Shown: positions 1-8,918 of the stretch, in pieces | Layout: every line of letters begins with the position of its first letter | Position numbering within the stretch: the first letter of the stretch is position 1 | Assembly: GCF_052065755.1 (NCBI RefSeq) | Contig: NZ_JBQHTK010000001.1 | Coordinates: forward strand, 124,001 to 188,000 | Direction of reading: 5' to 3' | Length of the DNA stretch: 64,000 nucleotides | Source of the DNA: Allocoprococcus sp004560705 | GTDB taxonomy: Bacteria; Bacillota; Clostridia; Lachnospirales; Lachnospiraceae | Made by a program: the position numbers and the translations under genes | The notes under the pieces: model-generated | Told to the model about the DNA's origin: nothing | Seen by the model: only the letters and a program-made list of their open reading frames with translations | Database searches by the model: none

Positions 1-86
1 AGCATCAGTACTGCCGGCAATACCAGAAATCCCAATACAAACGCCGTCACCCTCTGCTTCCATGATTTATATTTCCTATTCTTCAC
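1..86 (-). CDS. N-terminal end of an exported or membrane protein (partial)
   Basis: Only the first 28 codons are inside the window; the gene runs off the left edge. The start is GTG, nine bases after an AGGAG ribosome-binding site at 96-100. The visible peptide is a short basic stretch (VKNRKYKSWKQR) followed by a hydrophobic segment (VTAFVLGFLVLPAVLML), so this is a signal peptide or first membrane helix. The family cannot be told from this piece. It is divergent from the gene at 333. Confidence 0.6.
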   Translation of the reverse strand, partial: MKNRKYKSWKQRVTAFVLGFLVLPAVLM

Positions 87-234
87 ACGCCAAGTCTCCT
101 TTCATACTTCCTCGGTATCCCGTCATATAACGGTTCATATTATCCGTTATTTTATCACCTTTTTTTCACTCGTACAACGCCAATTTCTATACAGTCGTAT
201 CCCCTGATTCTTATGGATTCCACCCGCGGGAACA

Positions 235-263
235 TTGACTGTACCTCCCGCAAATGTTATACT
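235..263 (+). promoter_or_regulatory. Sigma-70-type promoter for the gene at 333
   Basis: TTGACT (235-240) and TATACT (258-263) are separated by exactly 17 bases and lie about 70 bases upstream of the start codon. The spacing and match to consensus are read directly. The rest of 100-332 shows no gene and serves as the divergent intergenic region. Confidence 0.75.
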
Positions 264-332
264 GTATCATAATACAAAGCACCACTGAAATGAATTCATC
301 ATACAGTCTATTTAAGAATCAGGGGGCTGTCT

Positions 333-977
333 ATGTCCAAAGAAAATTATTTTCAAAAAGCACTATCCAATTTTACATTTGAAGTAGCAAGCGACGGTGC
401 CATCCGCCATCTGGCCGGGCACGGATATACCGTCCCCCAGATATCCAAAAAGCTTAATTTTCCCACACCTTATGAACGCATTCAGCGAATCGTATGGGAA
501 TCGATGCTGGACAACCGCATACTTCTTCTGGAAGAGCCCGGAAATGCAGGCATTCACAAAAAAATCTCCTACATTCAGGATAGGGACAGCTACGGAAGAA
601 CCAGCTTCCGTCAGGTTATTGTCAGTGAAGCTACGCTGCCGGAGATTCATTGGACTACCTATACTTATGATCCCGATACACATGGTCCACTTTCCGACTT
701 ACTTTCCGCAAAATATGCTGCAAATTCTGAAGATGCCTATGCATCCTGCGATTTCGGTCTGCGGCTTTTGAAAGATCCTGCAGGATTCTCAGACTCTCTC
801 AAGGTTCTGGAGGAAAATCAAAGAGAGTATATCCTCGGTCTTCCCTGGGTAAGCTCCGTCGTCTACCACCGGCTCGATTTGCGGATGCGGACGATTCTTG
901 TCAGATTATATGAAAATGACCTCTATCAGGGATGCTGTTATTTTGGAACAACCGGCGAGAAAGTTATTTTGAACTGA
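333..977 (+). CDS. Hypothetical cytoplasmic protein, 214 aa
   Basis: I do not recognise the family. The protein is soluble, has no signal peptide or membrane segment, and contains aromatic-rich stretches (IHWTTYTYDP, YILGLPWVSSVVY). The stretch HLAGHGYTVPQISKKLNFP near residues 27-45 resembles a helix-turn-helix-like segment ('the gene recognises a pattern'), followed by ERIQRIVWESML, so a nucleic-acid or regulatory role is possible but unproven. The start ATG follows an AGGGGG site. It has its own promoter (235-263) and ends 30 bases from the broken end of rhaD, which runs toward it from the other strand, so the rhaD deletion may have brought the two together. Confidence 0.6.
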   Translation: MSKENYFQKALSNFTFEVASDGAIRHLAGHGYTVPQISKKLNFPTPYERIQRIVWESMLDNRILLLEEPGNAGIHKKISYIQDRDSYGRTSFRQVIVSEATLPEIHWTTYTYDPDTHGPLSDLLSAKYAANSEDAYASCDFGLRLLKDPAGFSDSLKVLEENQREYILGLPWVSSVVYHRLDLRMRTILVRLYENDLYQGCCYFGTTGEKVILN

Positions 978-999
978 ATTGCCGGAAAGCTTTTTTATC

Positions 1000-1454
1000 T
1001 TTAGGGTAAGTGCAATGACGTTCGTTGTATGTGCATGGTAAATGACTCTGTGCGCACCATTGGTTGCCAACTTTTTCACTTCATGATTCATAAGATGGCT
1101 AGGCAGTTCACTGGTCGGTCTTCCTCCGTTTACCAGGCCCCAGCAGATTCTGTAATTTTCACCTTTTTCATCCAATTCTATGATACAGATGCTGTCTTCC
1201 GGATCCAGGATGACGTTGCGGAAATATTTTCCGCTTCCTGTTACCATGAAGAATTCTCCTGCCAATTCAGGCACAGAAGTTCCGATTTCTTTCCATTCTC
1301 CGTCAAGACTGAGATATTCTTTTACTTCTTCAACCTCTTCCTCTTTCATGCGGTAAGACAGGTTTCCGCCATTTCTCTCATGCCATCCCTGCTCCCATCC
1401 GTCATTACACATACGAATAAATCCCTGTACAAATTTTACATCCATAATACTCAT
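1000..1454 (-). pseudogene. rhaD: Rhamnulose-1-phosphate aldolase, C-terminal third missing
   Basis: RhaD cleaves L-rhamnulose-1-phosphate to DHAP and lactaldehyde. The first ~150 residues match the family well: FVQGFIRMCNDGWEQGWHER, the NGGNLS loop, VTGSGKYFRNV, WGLVNGGRPTSELPSHL, and the metal-site histidines in HAHTTNVIALT. Directly after that motif the family resemblance stops and the frame runs on into unrelated sequence (stop at about 906). E. coli RhaD is about 274 residues, so roughly 105 residues are lost, including the third metal-binding histidine. The ATG at 1454 is preferred because GGAAGGAG lies 8 bases upstream; an upstream TTG start would overlap that site. It is last in the rha operon and very probably inactive. 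Confidence 0.85.
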
Positions 1455-1474
1455 AATCTTTTCTCCTTCCAAAT

Positions 1475-3001
1475 TTAGTTTCTCTTGCTGAGTACTTCTG
1501 CTTCGTATTTTTCTACTTCTTCAAACCAGCCTTCAGCTGCCACACCACATCTTCTGCAGTATTCTTCCCAGACATCTCCCAGCGGAAGTGTCTTGATTTC
1601 TTCCTGGAGCACCATTTTCTTAGACATCTGATTCGTATCCTGAAGTTCTTTAAGCATCTCGTTTGGTGTGCAAAGGGCATTTAAGAGTACTTTCTGGAAA
1701 CTTCTGAATCCGGTTACCCATGCAGAAATACGGTTAATGGATGCATCAAAGTAATCCAGTGCGATATAAGTACGTTCTATACCTCTTTCGCAGCGGACAA
1801 TTTCTTTTGCGATTTCTTTTGTCTCATCATCAAACAGAACCACATGGTCGGAATCCCAGCGAATCGGCCGTGTCACATGCAAAGCAATCTCCGGGAAAAA
1901 TGTAAGTAATGCCGGAATTTTATCTGAGACAACTTCTGTCGGATGATAATGTCCGTTATCCATAAGCGGCAGGCATTTATCAATATTTGCCGCTGCATAG
2001 CTGAGTGCATATTCTGCGGATCCCACCGTATAAGCCTCGACTCCGATATCAAACACCTTAGACTCTACACATGGTTTTAACATCTTTGGATCGTATGGTT
2101 CAGAAAGGATCTCATCAATTGATTCTTTATAGCGCACTCTCGGTCCCATACGGTCCGCTGGGATATCCTTGTATCCATCGCCTGTCCAGATATTCATAAC
2201 ACATGGGATTCCTGTCTGCTCAGCAAAGTAAGAGGAAATACGTACGCATGCTTTTCCATGCTCGATCCAGAATCTTCTCGTCTCTTCATCCGGACTGGAC
2301 AGCGTCAGACCGTCTTTCACCTTATCATGTGAGAAAAATGTCGGGTTAAAGTCCAATCCCATTCCTCTCTCTTTTGCGAAATCAACCCATTTCTGGAAAT
2401 GCTTTGGTTCCAGTTTGTCACGGTCTGCAAATTCACCGTTTTCAAAAATTGCATAGCATGCATGCACATTGATTTTTTTCTTTCCCGGCATAGACAATGG
2501 AAGGAACATCTCAGAAGGATATCCAAGACTTTGGATGAAAGCTTCATCCCATTGTTTATAAAATGGATTCACAAGTTGTGTCGATGTTCCGTTCGTATAC
2601 TCCGACAATTTATTTCCGGTCAATAAGAACTGGAAATAATCCGGCAGCATCAAAAATGTCTTTGCTTTTTCCAAAAGTTCCAGTGTGTTCTGTTTCACAG
2701 CCATAAGCTGGTAAACGGTATTAAAGATCTGTTTCTGGATTCCGGTCTTCTGATATAATTCCGGCTCCGGAATGGTCTTGTATACTTCCGTATCCATTCC
2801 TGTTGTCCGACCGTCCCGATAGCCATATGTGTCTCCAAGGATCTGATCATTTTCATCCAACAGTACATAATCGACCGCCCATGTATCAATGGACATACTT
2901 ACCGGAATTTTCCCGATCTCTTTACACTTTTTCATTCCTGCCACAATTTCCGAAAACAATCTCCGGACATCCCATAACTTTTTCCCGTCCCGGATGGTCA
3001 T
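1475..3001 (-). pseudogene. In-frame fusion of rhamnulokinase fragment and L-rhamnose isomerase lacking its N-terminus
   Basis: Residues 1-172 match the middle of rhamnulokinase RhaB (WDVRRLFSEI, SIDTWAVDYVLLDE, YRDGRTTGM, LMLPDYFQFLLTG, EYTNGTSTQLVN). The nucleotide-binding N-terminus (about 55 residues) and the whole C-terminal half are missing. From about residue 175 the protein is RhaA (KKINVHACY, GLDFNPTFFSHDKV, VMNIWTGDG, DNGHYHPTEVVSDK, RPIRWDSDHVV) to its natural end, but the first ~95 residues of RhaA are gone. The junction lies near base 2480. An AAAGGAG site precedes the ATG, so the 508-residue chimera may be made. The kinase part must be dead; the isomerase lacks part of its fold. 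This is one deletion spanning the rhaB-rhaA boundary plus another at the 5' end of rhaB. Confidence 0.85.
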
Positions 3002-3113
3002 TTCATTTTCTCCTTTCTTTTTCCCTTCCTGTTAAGGTAAATATATCAAAAATCATTTTGATATTTTAGATTCTGTTTTGACCAAAAAACTGTCCTTATT
3101 TTCCATTATGCAA

Positions 3114-3162
3114 AGCAAAAAAAATAAACAGAACCGGTGTCTGTCACCCATTCTGTTTATTT
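3114..3162 (-). terminator. Terminator after the AraC regulator
   Basis: On the minus strand AAATAAACAGAA pairs with TTCTGTTTATTT and is followed by a run of T. It lies just past the stop codon at 3171 and separates the regulator from the rha genes. Confidence 0.75.
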
Positions 3163-3170
3163 ATCTTTTG

Positions 3171-4154
3171 CTAAATTCTTATTGTACGATCGTTCTTATG
3201 CTCCAGCCTGTATTTTCTCGGCGTCATTCCATACCGTTCTTTGAACTGACGGTAAAAATAGCTTTGGTTCTCATATCCTACAGCTACCGCAATCTCTTCA
3301 ATCGGAAGATTCGATTCTACCAGCAGCATGACTGCCTTCTGGAATCTCTTGCGCTGCAGCAGCTCCTGAAATGTAAATCCTGTGGTCTGTTTAATCATTT
3401 TACTCAGCACCGAGAGCGACTGGTGAAAATCTTCTGCGATTTTCGACAGCGTTGCCGTCTTATACCAGGTATCGATGTAAGATAACGTTGACTGCACAAC
3501 CACATCCTTATAGCTCTGTGAGGAACTCTGTGTCAGACAATCAACATGGCGCAGAAGATACAGAAAAACGATCCCCATGGAATATTGATTGATGCTGTCT
3601 TCATTCTGCTCATCATTCAGCATGGAACTGATCATATTTTCCATGAGGTTCTCAATTGCCTGATTCTCTCCCAGTCGGAACACCAGATAATGTGATACCG
3701 GATGATTCTGTCGAAGTGTGTTAACAAGAAATTCCGCCAGTGTATTATTCTCTTTCAGCATCTGGAGCGGGATATCAAAGACCTCAGGCAGTGCGATAAA
3801 ATTAATCCCGATATCCTCATACTCAGCCCGCCGGACTCCGTGCTGCACGTGCTGATTAAGAAGAAGCAGATCACCCTTCTGCAGGGTCACTTCCTTTCCA
3901 TCCAGATAATGGGTGATCGTTCCCTGACACACATACATAATTTCAATGTAATTATGCCGATGGGCCGGGAAATCGATAAACCGGCTGTGCAGGCGTACCG
4001 TAATCAGACGTCCCTCTTTCAGGAAACGGTTACGATCAATTTCAAATTTAATTTCACTGGTATAAAGTTCTTTGTTGACAGTCGCATTTCCGTCCAGATA
4101 GCTCTGTTCTTCCGGAGATATCTCCTGCATTTTACTGATTAATTCGGGGTTCAT
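3171..4154 (-). CDS. AraC-family transcriptional regulator of the rhamnose locus
   Basis: This 327-residue protein has an N-terminal cupin-type sensor domain (about residues 35-115, with FPAHRHNYIEIMYVCQG and a glycine-rich KGDLLLLNQ) and a C-terminal double helix-turn-helix AraC domain (about 225-320, ending MTPRKYRLEH). Such proteins bind a sugar through the cupin and activate nearby sugar genes. It lies directly upstream of the rha remnants on the same strand, so L-rhamnose is the likely effector (inference). The ATG at 4154 is chosen because an upstream extension would overlap the neighbouring dehydrogenase. The regulator is intact although its targets are broken. Confidence 0.85.
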   Translation of the reverse strand: MNPELISKMQEISPEEQSYLDGNATVNKELYTSEIKFEIDRNRFLKEGRLITVRLHSRFIDFPAHRHNYIEIMYVCQGTITHYLDGKEVTLQKGDLLLLNQHVQHGVRRAEYEDIGINFIALPEVFDIPLQMLKENNTLAEFLVNTLRQNHPVSHYLVFRLGENQAIENLMENMISSMLNDEQNEDSINQYSMGIVFLYLLRHVDCLTQSSSQSYKDVVVQSTLSYIDTWYKTATLSKIAEDFHQSLSVLSKMIKQTTGFTFQELLQRKRFQKAVMLLVESNLPIEEIAVAVGYENQSYFYRQFKERYGMTPRKYRLEHKNDRTIRI

Positions 4155-4185
4155 AGTTTCCCGTCGCCTCTCTGTCTGAGATTGA

Positions 4186-4950
4186 TTATAATGTTCCTCC
4201 GAAATCGGTCCAGATTGCCTGTCCGGTAATCGCGCGTGACTCATCGCTTGCAAGGAACAACAGAATATTTGCAACATCATCCGGCATACACGGCTGGACT
4301 TTCAGATCACTGTGCTTTGCCATCTGTCCCATCATATCCGGGTCAAGAGTTGTCGGATCGGTTCCTACAACCATAGGTGTCACGATCGTTCCCGGGCACA
4401 CTGCATTACAACGGATATTGGTTCCTGCAAAACGGAGAGCTGTATGGCGTGTCACGCCGATTACTGCCGCCTTGGAAGATACATAAGCTGCACCGCCGCA
4501 TCCCATAACACCAGCAATAGAAGCCACATTTACGATAGAACCGTAACCAGTCTTTGACATTTCTGCTGTAGCGGCACGCATGCAGTACATGGTTCCTTTC
4601 TGATTGATCTCAACAATCCGGTCCAGATCCTCGTCTTTGAAACGATCGATTGGCTTCAGACCTTCTTCAAGAACACCTGCATTATTGATCAGGATATCTA
4701 CTTTTCCATATGCTTCAACAGCTTTTGCTACCAGCTTGTCAGCATCTCCTTTTTTGGAAATGTCTGTTACAACCGGAAGGACTTCTCCTCCTGCTTCGCG
4801 GATTGCATCAGCAACATCCTTAAGCTGCGCTTCTCTGCGGGCACTGATCACAACTTTTGCACCTTCTTTTGCAAAAAGTTTTGCTGTCGCAGCACCTACT
4901 CCGGAATTTCCTCCAGTAATGATAGCTACTTTTCCTTCTAATCGGCTCAT
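4186..4950 (-). CDS. Short-chain dehydrogenase/reductase (SDR)
   Basis: A classical 254-residue NAD(P)-dependent SDR. The cofactor motif TGGNSGVG is at residues 12-19, NNAG at 89-92, and the catalytic triad is Ser144, Tyr156, Lys160 (YVSSK). The length is typical. The substrate cannot be read from the sequence. Similar gut Clostridia SDRs include 3-oxoacyl-ACP reductases and hydroxysteroid dehydrogenases, and proteins with a GxGGAAYxSSKAA active-site region of this kind occur among bile-acid enzymes, so a steroid or sugar-alcohol substrate is possible. An AGGAGGGCGATGA site precedes the start. It is upstream of the AraC gene with a 31-base gap and may share its transcript. Confidence 0.85.
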   Translation of the reverse strand: MSRLEGKVAIITGGNSGVGAATAKLFAKEGAKVVISARREAQLKDVADAIREAGGEVLPVVTDISKKGDADKLVAKAVEAYGKVDILINNAGVLEEGLKPIDRFKDEDLDRIVEINQKGTMYCMRAATAEMSKTGYGSIVNVASIAGVMGCGGAAYVSSKAAVIGVTRHTALRFAGTNIRCNAVCPGTIVTPMVVGTDPTTLDPDMMGQMAKHSDLKVQPCMPDDVANILLFLASDESRAITGQAIWTDFGGTL

Positions 4951-5045
4951 TTCATCGCCCTCCTCTTTGTTATTTTTTTAACATATAGTTAATTATAACC
5001 GTTCTCTTACAGCAGGTCAATCTGTTTTTTCCAATGCTTAATTTA

Positions 5046-5876
5046 TCATTCTGCCATTTCCATCCTTGATTTTCTTCGGAAAAATCCGACTCCGATTCCG
5101 ATGTCCTTTCCGGAAAGGATATATTCTTTTGCCCGTTTCTGAAGTACGGTGACTTCCGGATAATTCTCTTTATCTTCCCTGACCTCCGCAAAAATACGCT
5201 GTTCTGCCTGCGGAAAACGATGATGTATATTTACAATTTCAAACAGATTCTGGAACTGTATAATATTACTTGTTTCCGGCAGTATCTCCTTAAGCGCCGG
5301 TGCAAGAAGCCAGGAATCACAAACATATGCTTCATAGCTTTCTCCGAAGAATTCTTCAGCCTGCCGGAACGATTTTCTGCACTCTGTAATATCCAGTTTC
5401 TCACCTGCCGGGATATGTACATTGAGCACTTTCGTACCAGCTTCCAGCTTTTCGCACTTTCCTGTCATATCTTCCTGAAGTGTCATAGGTTCAAACTGGA
5501 TTCTGCCCAGACGGAACAGCCTCATCTTAATAGAAAATGCAATCCATCCGGCTTCATTTATTCCGTAGACACCGTATTTTCTTTTGCATTCCTCACACCA
5601 GATCGTAATATCATAAAACGTATCCACAAATATTTTTTCTGCTATACCCTGTCTCTTATATTCTTCATATACTTCCAATGCCAATTTCAAATAAAAAGAG
5701 AGAAGCCACTGCAGATGATTCTCACTTTCTTTCCATTCTCTCAGAAATGCTCTCGTATCTTTGTAAAACAGATCTTTCTTTTCATTATACATTTCCTCCT
5801 CCAGGAGAAATCTGACTACTGTCTCTTGCGCTTCCTCCGGGAGACGAATCTTATTCATAAGTTCTTGTATTTCCAT
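5046..5876 (-). CDS. Acyltransferase-domain protein (NAT_N/GNAT_C type)
   Basis: A 276-residue soluble protein with the layout of Firmicutes 'acyltransferase domain-containing' proteins: a helical N-terminal part (residues 1-130, rich in Glu, Trp and Tyr) and an alpha/beta C-terminal part (about 130-260) with KVLNVHIPAGEKL, a Cys-Asp-Ser-Trp-Leu-Leu motif (YVCDSWLL) and NIIQFQNLFEIV. Family members are predicted GNAT-like acetyltransferases of unknown substrate. I see no operon partner: it is 95 bases upstream of the SDR gene. Assignment is from overall pattern, so the fold is likely but function is open. Confidence 0.65.
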   Translation of the reverse strand: MEIQELMNKIRLPEEAQETVVRFLLEEEMYNEKKDLFYKDTRAFLREWKESENHLQWLLSFYLKLALEVYEEYKRQGIAEKIFVDTFYDITIWCEECKRKYGVYGINEAGWIAFSIKMRLFRLGRIQFEPMTLQEDMTGKCEKLEAGTKVLNVHIPAGEKLDITECRKSFRQAEEFFGESYEAYVCDSWLLAPALKEILPETSNIIQFQNLFEIVNIHHRFPQAEQRIFAEVREDKENYPEVTVLQKRAKEYILSGKDIGIGVGFFRRKSRMEMAE

Positions 5877-5957
5877 ACCTAATGTCCCTCTTTCGTTTGC
5901 ATTTCATATTTATTAAATCAGACTTTCCCATAGTTGTAAAGTTCATAACTTTCCAAT

Positions 5958-5995
5958 ATCCAAAACAGGAGTGGAACTTTCGTCACACTCCTGTT
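5958..5995 (-). terminator. Terminator of the opp operon
   Basis: AACAGGAGTG (5964-5973) pairs with CACTCCTGTT (5986-5995); on the minus strand the stem is followed by TTTTGG. It lies 20 bases past the oppF stop. Confidence 0.7.
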
Positions 5996-6014
5996 CTTAT
6001 TCTTTTAAGATGGA

Positions 6015-6986
6015 CTATTCCGCCAGATGGCATGCCACCTTATGTCCACTTGCCACCTCTCTGAGCTTCGGTTCCTCCTGCCTGCATTTTTCTGTCGCAT
6101 ATGGGCACCGCGTACAGAACGCGCACCCGGTAAACTTCTCTGTCCTCACCGGCTGCTCTCCATGAAGCGCTGCCACTTCTCTTCGCTGTATATATGGATC
6201 CGGCGCCGCCGCAAAGAGTGCCTTCGTATATGGATGAAGCGGATTCTCGAACAATTCCTCCGTTCCCGCTTCCTCCATCATGGAGCCAAGATACATGACT
6301 CCAACTCTGTCTGAAATATACCGCACAACACCAATGTCGTGTGAAATAAACAAAAGACTGATTCGAAGCTCTTTCTGCAGATCCATCAGCATATTCAGGA
6401 TCTGGGCCTGAATAGACACGTCCAGTGCAGAGACCGGTTCGTCACACACGATCAGCTTCGGCTGAATGATCAGGGCTCCTGCAATTCCCAGACGCTGTAC
6501 CTGTCCGCCGGAAAGTTCATGAGGATATCGAAAATAATGTTCTTCCGACAGTCCCACTTTCTGCAGGATTTCGAGCACCGTCTCCCTGCGTTTCGCAGCA
6601 TCGCCCATACCGTGAATGATCAAGGTCTCTTCCAGAATATCTCCGATACGTCCTCTCGGATTGAGTGCGGACAAGGTATCCTGAAACACCATCTGCAGAT
6701 CCTTTCGCAGCGGTCTGAATTCCCGTTCATTTAACCGGCAGAGATCTTTTCCGTTATATAGAATTTCCCCGCTGTCCATCTTGTTAAGCCCTACGATAGC
6801 GCGACCGGTGGTCGATTTTCCACATCCTGATTCTCCCACAAGTCCATAGATTTCTCCTTCTTCAATATAGAAGGACATATCATTGACAGCAATCATATGC
6901 TCTTTCGGTGCAAACAGCTTATTCGAAGTCCCCCGCAGCGGATATGTCTTTTTCAAATTCTTTACTTCCAGCAAATGTTTCCCCAT
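6015..6986 (-). CDS. oppF: Oligopeptide ABC transporter ATPase OppF
   Basis: A 323-residue ATP-binding subunit that energises peptide import together with OppD. It shows Walker A GESGCGKST, signature LSGGQVQRLGIA, Walker B KLIVCDEPVSALD and the H-loop SHDIG. The C-terminal oligopeptide-transporter extension carries four cysteines (CAFCTRCPYATEKC), typical of the Fe-S-like motif in OppD/OppF/DppD. The ATG at 6986 is chosen because AGGAGGGC lies just upstream and it starts three bases after the oppD stop; a longer in-frame version would overlap oppD by 100 bases. Last gene of oppABCDF. Confidence 0.92.
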   Translation of the reverse strand: MGKHLLEVKNLKKTYPLRGTSNKLFAPKEHMIAVNDMSFYIEEGEIYGLVGESGCGKSTTGRAIVGLNKMDSGEILYNGKDLCRLNEREFRPLRKDLQMVFQDTLSALNPRGRIGDILEETLIIHGMGDAAKRRETVLEILQKVGLSEEHYFRYPHELSGGQVQRLGIAGALIIQPKLIVCDEPVSALDVSIQAQILNMLMDLQKELRISLLFISHDIGVVRYISDRVGVMYLGSMMEEAGTEELFENPLHPYTKALFAAAPDPYIQRREVAALHGEQPVRTEKFTGCAFCTRCPYATEKCRQEEPKLREVASGHKVACHLAE

Positions 6987-6988
6987 AC

Positions 6989-8011
6989 CTAGCCCTCCTG
7001 TTCCTGCTTCTTTGCATCCGCATATTTCCAGCATTTTACAAGATGTCCCGGCTCTGCCTCGCAGAGCGGCGGCTGTGTCTTTCTGCATCTCTCATCCGCA
7101 TCCTTGCATCTGGTACAGAAATGGCAGCCTTCCGGAATTTTTGTTAGTGGAGGTACGGTTCCCGGAACAACCGGAAGATGCCTGCCTTTCTCCACGCCCA
7201 GATGCGGAATACATGCCAACAGTCCTTGCGTATACGGATGAAGCGGCTTCTCAAATAATTCCTCTGTCTTCGCCTCTTCTACAACCTGTCCGAGATACAT
7301 AACTCTTACACTGTGGCAAAGCTGTGATACAGCTCCCATATCGTGTGTAATAAACAAGACCGACATTCCAAGCTTATCATTCAATTTCCGGATCAGCTGA
7401 AGAATCTGTTCCTGAATCGTCACGTCCAATGCAGTGGTTGGTTCATCCGCAATCAGAAGTTTAGGCTCACATGCCAGTGCCATGGCAATCATAACTCTTT
7501 GCTGCATCCCTCCGGAAAGTTCAAACGGATACTGTCTGTAACAGTTCTCCGGATTTGGTATTCCAGTAATCTTCAGCATCTCGACCGCGCGCTGTTTTGC
7601 TTCCTGTTTTGACAACTTTCTATGAAGAATCAGTACTTCACTGAGCTGTTTGCCAACCGTATGCACCGGGCTTAACGAGGTCAGTGGATCCTGAAAAATA
7701 ACGGAAATTCTGTCTCCCCGAATATCTCTCATCTTCGAAAGCGGCAGTTTCAGAAGATCCTGACCTTCGAAGACGATTTCTCCTTCGTAGCGCACTGCCG
7801 TGTCATGATCTCTCAGTCTGAGGACAGACTGGGACATCACGCTTTTTCCGGATCCGGACTCACCAACCACACCGGTAATTTCTCCCTGACGAATGCTCAG
7901 ATTCACGCCATCTACCGCGGGATACCATTTCTTATGAACAGGGAATAATACCCGAAGATTCTTGATCTCAAGGATTGGCTCCCTGGTCATTTTATTCGTA
8001 TTCTCTTTCAT
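6989..8011 (-). CDS. oppD: Oligopeptide ABC transporter ATPase OppD
   Basis: A 340-residue ATPase with Walker A GESGSGKS, signature LSGGMQQRVMIA, Walker B KLLIADEPTTALD and the C-terminal cysteine cluster CHFCTRCKDADERC. It pairs with OppF as the heterodimeric motor of the importer. The start overlaps the oppC stop in a TAATG arrangement, pointing to translational coupling; a second ATG eight codons in (MTREPI) is less likely. Confidence 0.92.
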   Translation of the reverse strand: MKENTNKMTREPILEIKNLRVLFPVHKKWYPAVDGVNLSIRQGEITGVVGESGSGKSVMSQSVLRLRDHDTAVRYEGEIVFEGQDLLKLPLSKMRDIRGDRISVIFQDPLTSLSPVHTVGKQLSEVLILHRKLSKQEAKQRAVEMLKITGIPNPENCYRQYPFELSGGMQQRVMIAMALACEPKLLIADEPTTALDVTIQEQILQLIRKLNDKLGMSVLFITHDMGAVSQLCHSVRVMYLGQVVEEAKTEELFEKPLHPYTQGLLACIPHLGVEKGRHLPVVPGTVPPLTKIPEGCHFCTRCKDADERCRKTQPPLCEAEPGHLVKCWKYADAKKQEQEG

Positions 8012-8907
8012 TACCTTTTTGCCCCTCCTTTTGTTCTCGGATCAAGGAAATCCCGAAGGCCGTCTCCCAGAAGATTCAGGCTCAGTACACAGAGGATCAC
8101 AGCAGCTCCCGGTACGATCATCGTCCACGGTGCTTTCGAAAGAACCAGTTTACTGGCCTGAAGCATATTGCCCCAGCTCGCCGCAGGTGCCGGGATTCCC
8201 GCTCCCAGAAAGCTTAATGAAGCTTCCGAAATGATTGCCTGTGCAAAAATAAAAGAAGCCTGAACCGTCAAAGGAGAAATAACGCCCGGCAGAATCAGTT
8301 TCCACAAGATGCGAAAACTGCTTGCCCCTTGTACCTGTGCGGCCTCCACATAGGTCTGTTCCCGTATGACCATCGCACTTGCCCGAACCGTCCTTGCAAC
8401 ACTGGGCGTGTACACTATCGTCAATGCCCAGATTACATTCCAGCTCGATGTCCCAAATGCCGAAATCAACGCAACTGCAAGCAGAATTCCGGGAATCGCA
8501 ATCAAGCCGTCGCAAATCCTCATCAAGATCTGATCCAATATTTTAAAATAGCTTGCATAAAGACCGATGATGGTTCCCAGAATGCAAGAAAATGCAGCTA
8601 CACATCCTCCAACCCAGAGGGACACTCTCGCACCATACATCACGCGGATAAACAGGTCACGTCCCAACTCATCCGTTCCCAAAAGATGCCCTTTCCCGGG
8701 CGGCTGCAGACGATCCGCCACTACCATGGCGTTCGGATCTGTTTTATTCAAAATCGGAACCAGAACCGCAAACAACAGAATAATTACAAATCCCACGCAT
8801 CCGATGATCAATCCCGGGCTTGCCAGAAGGCGTTCTTTGCGGAGCTGGCGCTGTTCTTTCAGGATTGCCATACTGGCATCCGAAGCACTTTTTCTTGTAA
8901 AATACAT
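8011..8907 (-). CDS. oppC: Oligopeptide ABC transporter permease OppC
   Basis: A 298-residue membrane protein with six predicted helices. It has the OppC N-terminal domain (first helix at about residues 33-52, GLIIGCVGFVIILLFAVLVP), the LLGTDELGRDLF motif that is diagnostic for the DppC/OppC family, and the EAA-type loop (EAAQVQGASSFRILWKLILP). AGGAGG is seven bases before the ATG, and the oppB stop is 12 bases upstream. Confidence 0.92.
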   Translation of the reverse strand: MYFTRKSASDASMAILKEQRQLRKERLLASPGLIIGCVGFVIILLFAVLVPILNKTDPNAMVVADRLQPPGKGHLLGTDELGRDLFIRVMYGARVSLWVGGCVAAFSCILGTIIGLYASYFKILDQILMRICDGLIAIPGILLAVALISAFGTSSWNVIWALTIVYTPSVARTVRASAMVIREQTYVEAAQVQGASSFRILWKLILPGVISPLTVQASFIFAQAIISEASLSFLGAGIPAPAASWGNMLQASKLVLSKAPWTMIVPGAAVILCVLSLNLLGDGLRDFLDPRTKGGAKR

Positions 8908-8918
8908 CTCTCCACCTC

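Noticed and set aside
1475..3001. A genuine bifunctional rhamnulokinase-isomerase enzyme
   Set aside because: Both halves lack essential parts (kinase nucleotide-binding start and C-terminal half, isomerase first ~95 residues), and the neighbouring rhaD is also truncated; deletion is the simpler reading.
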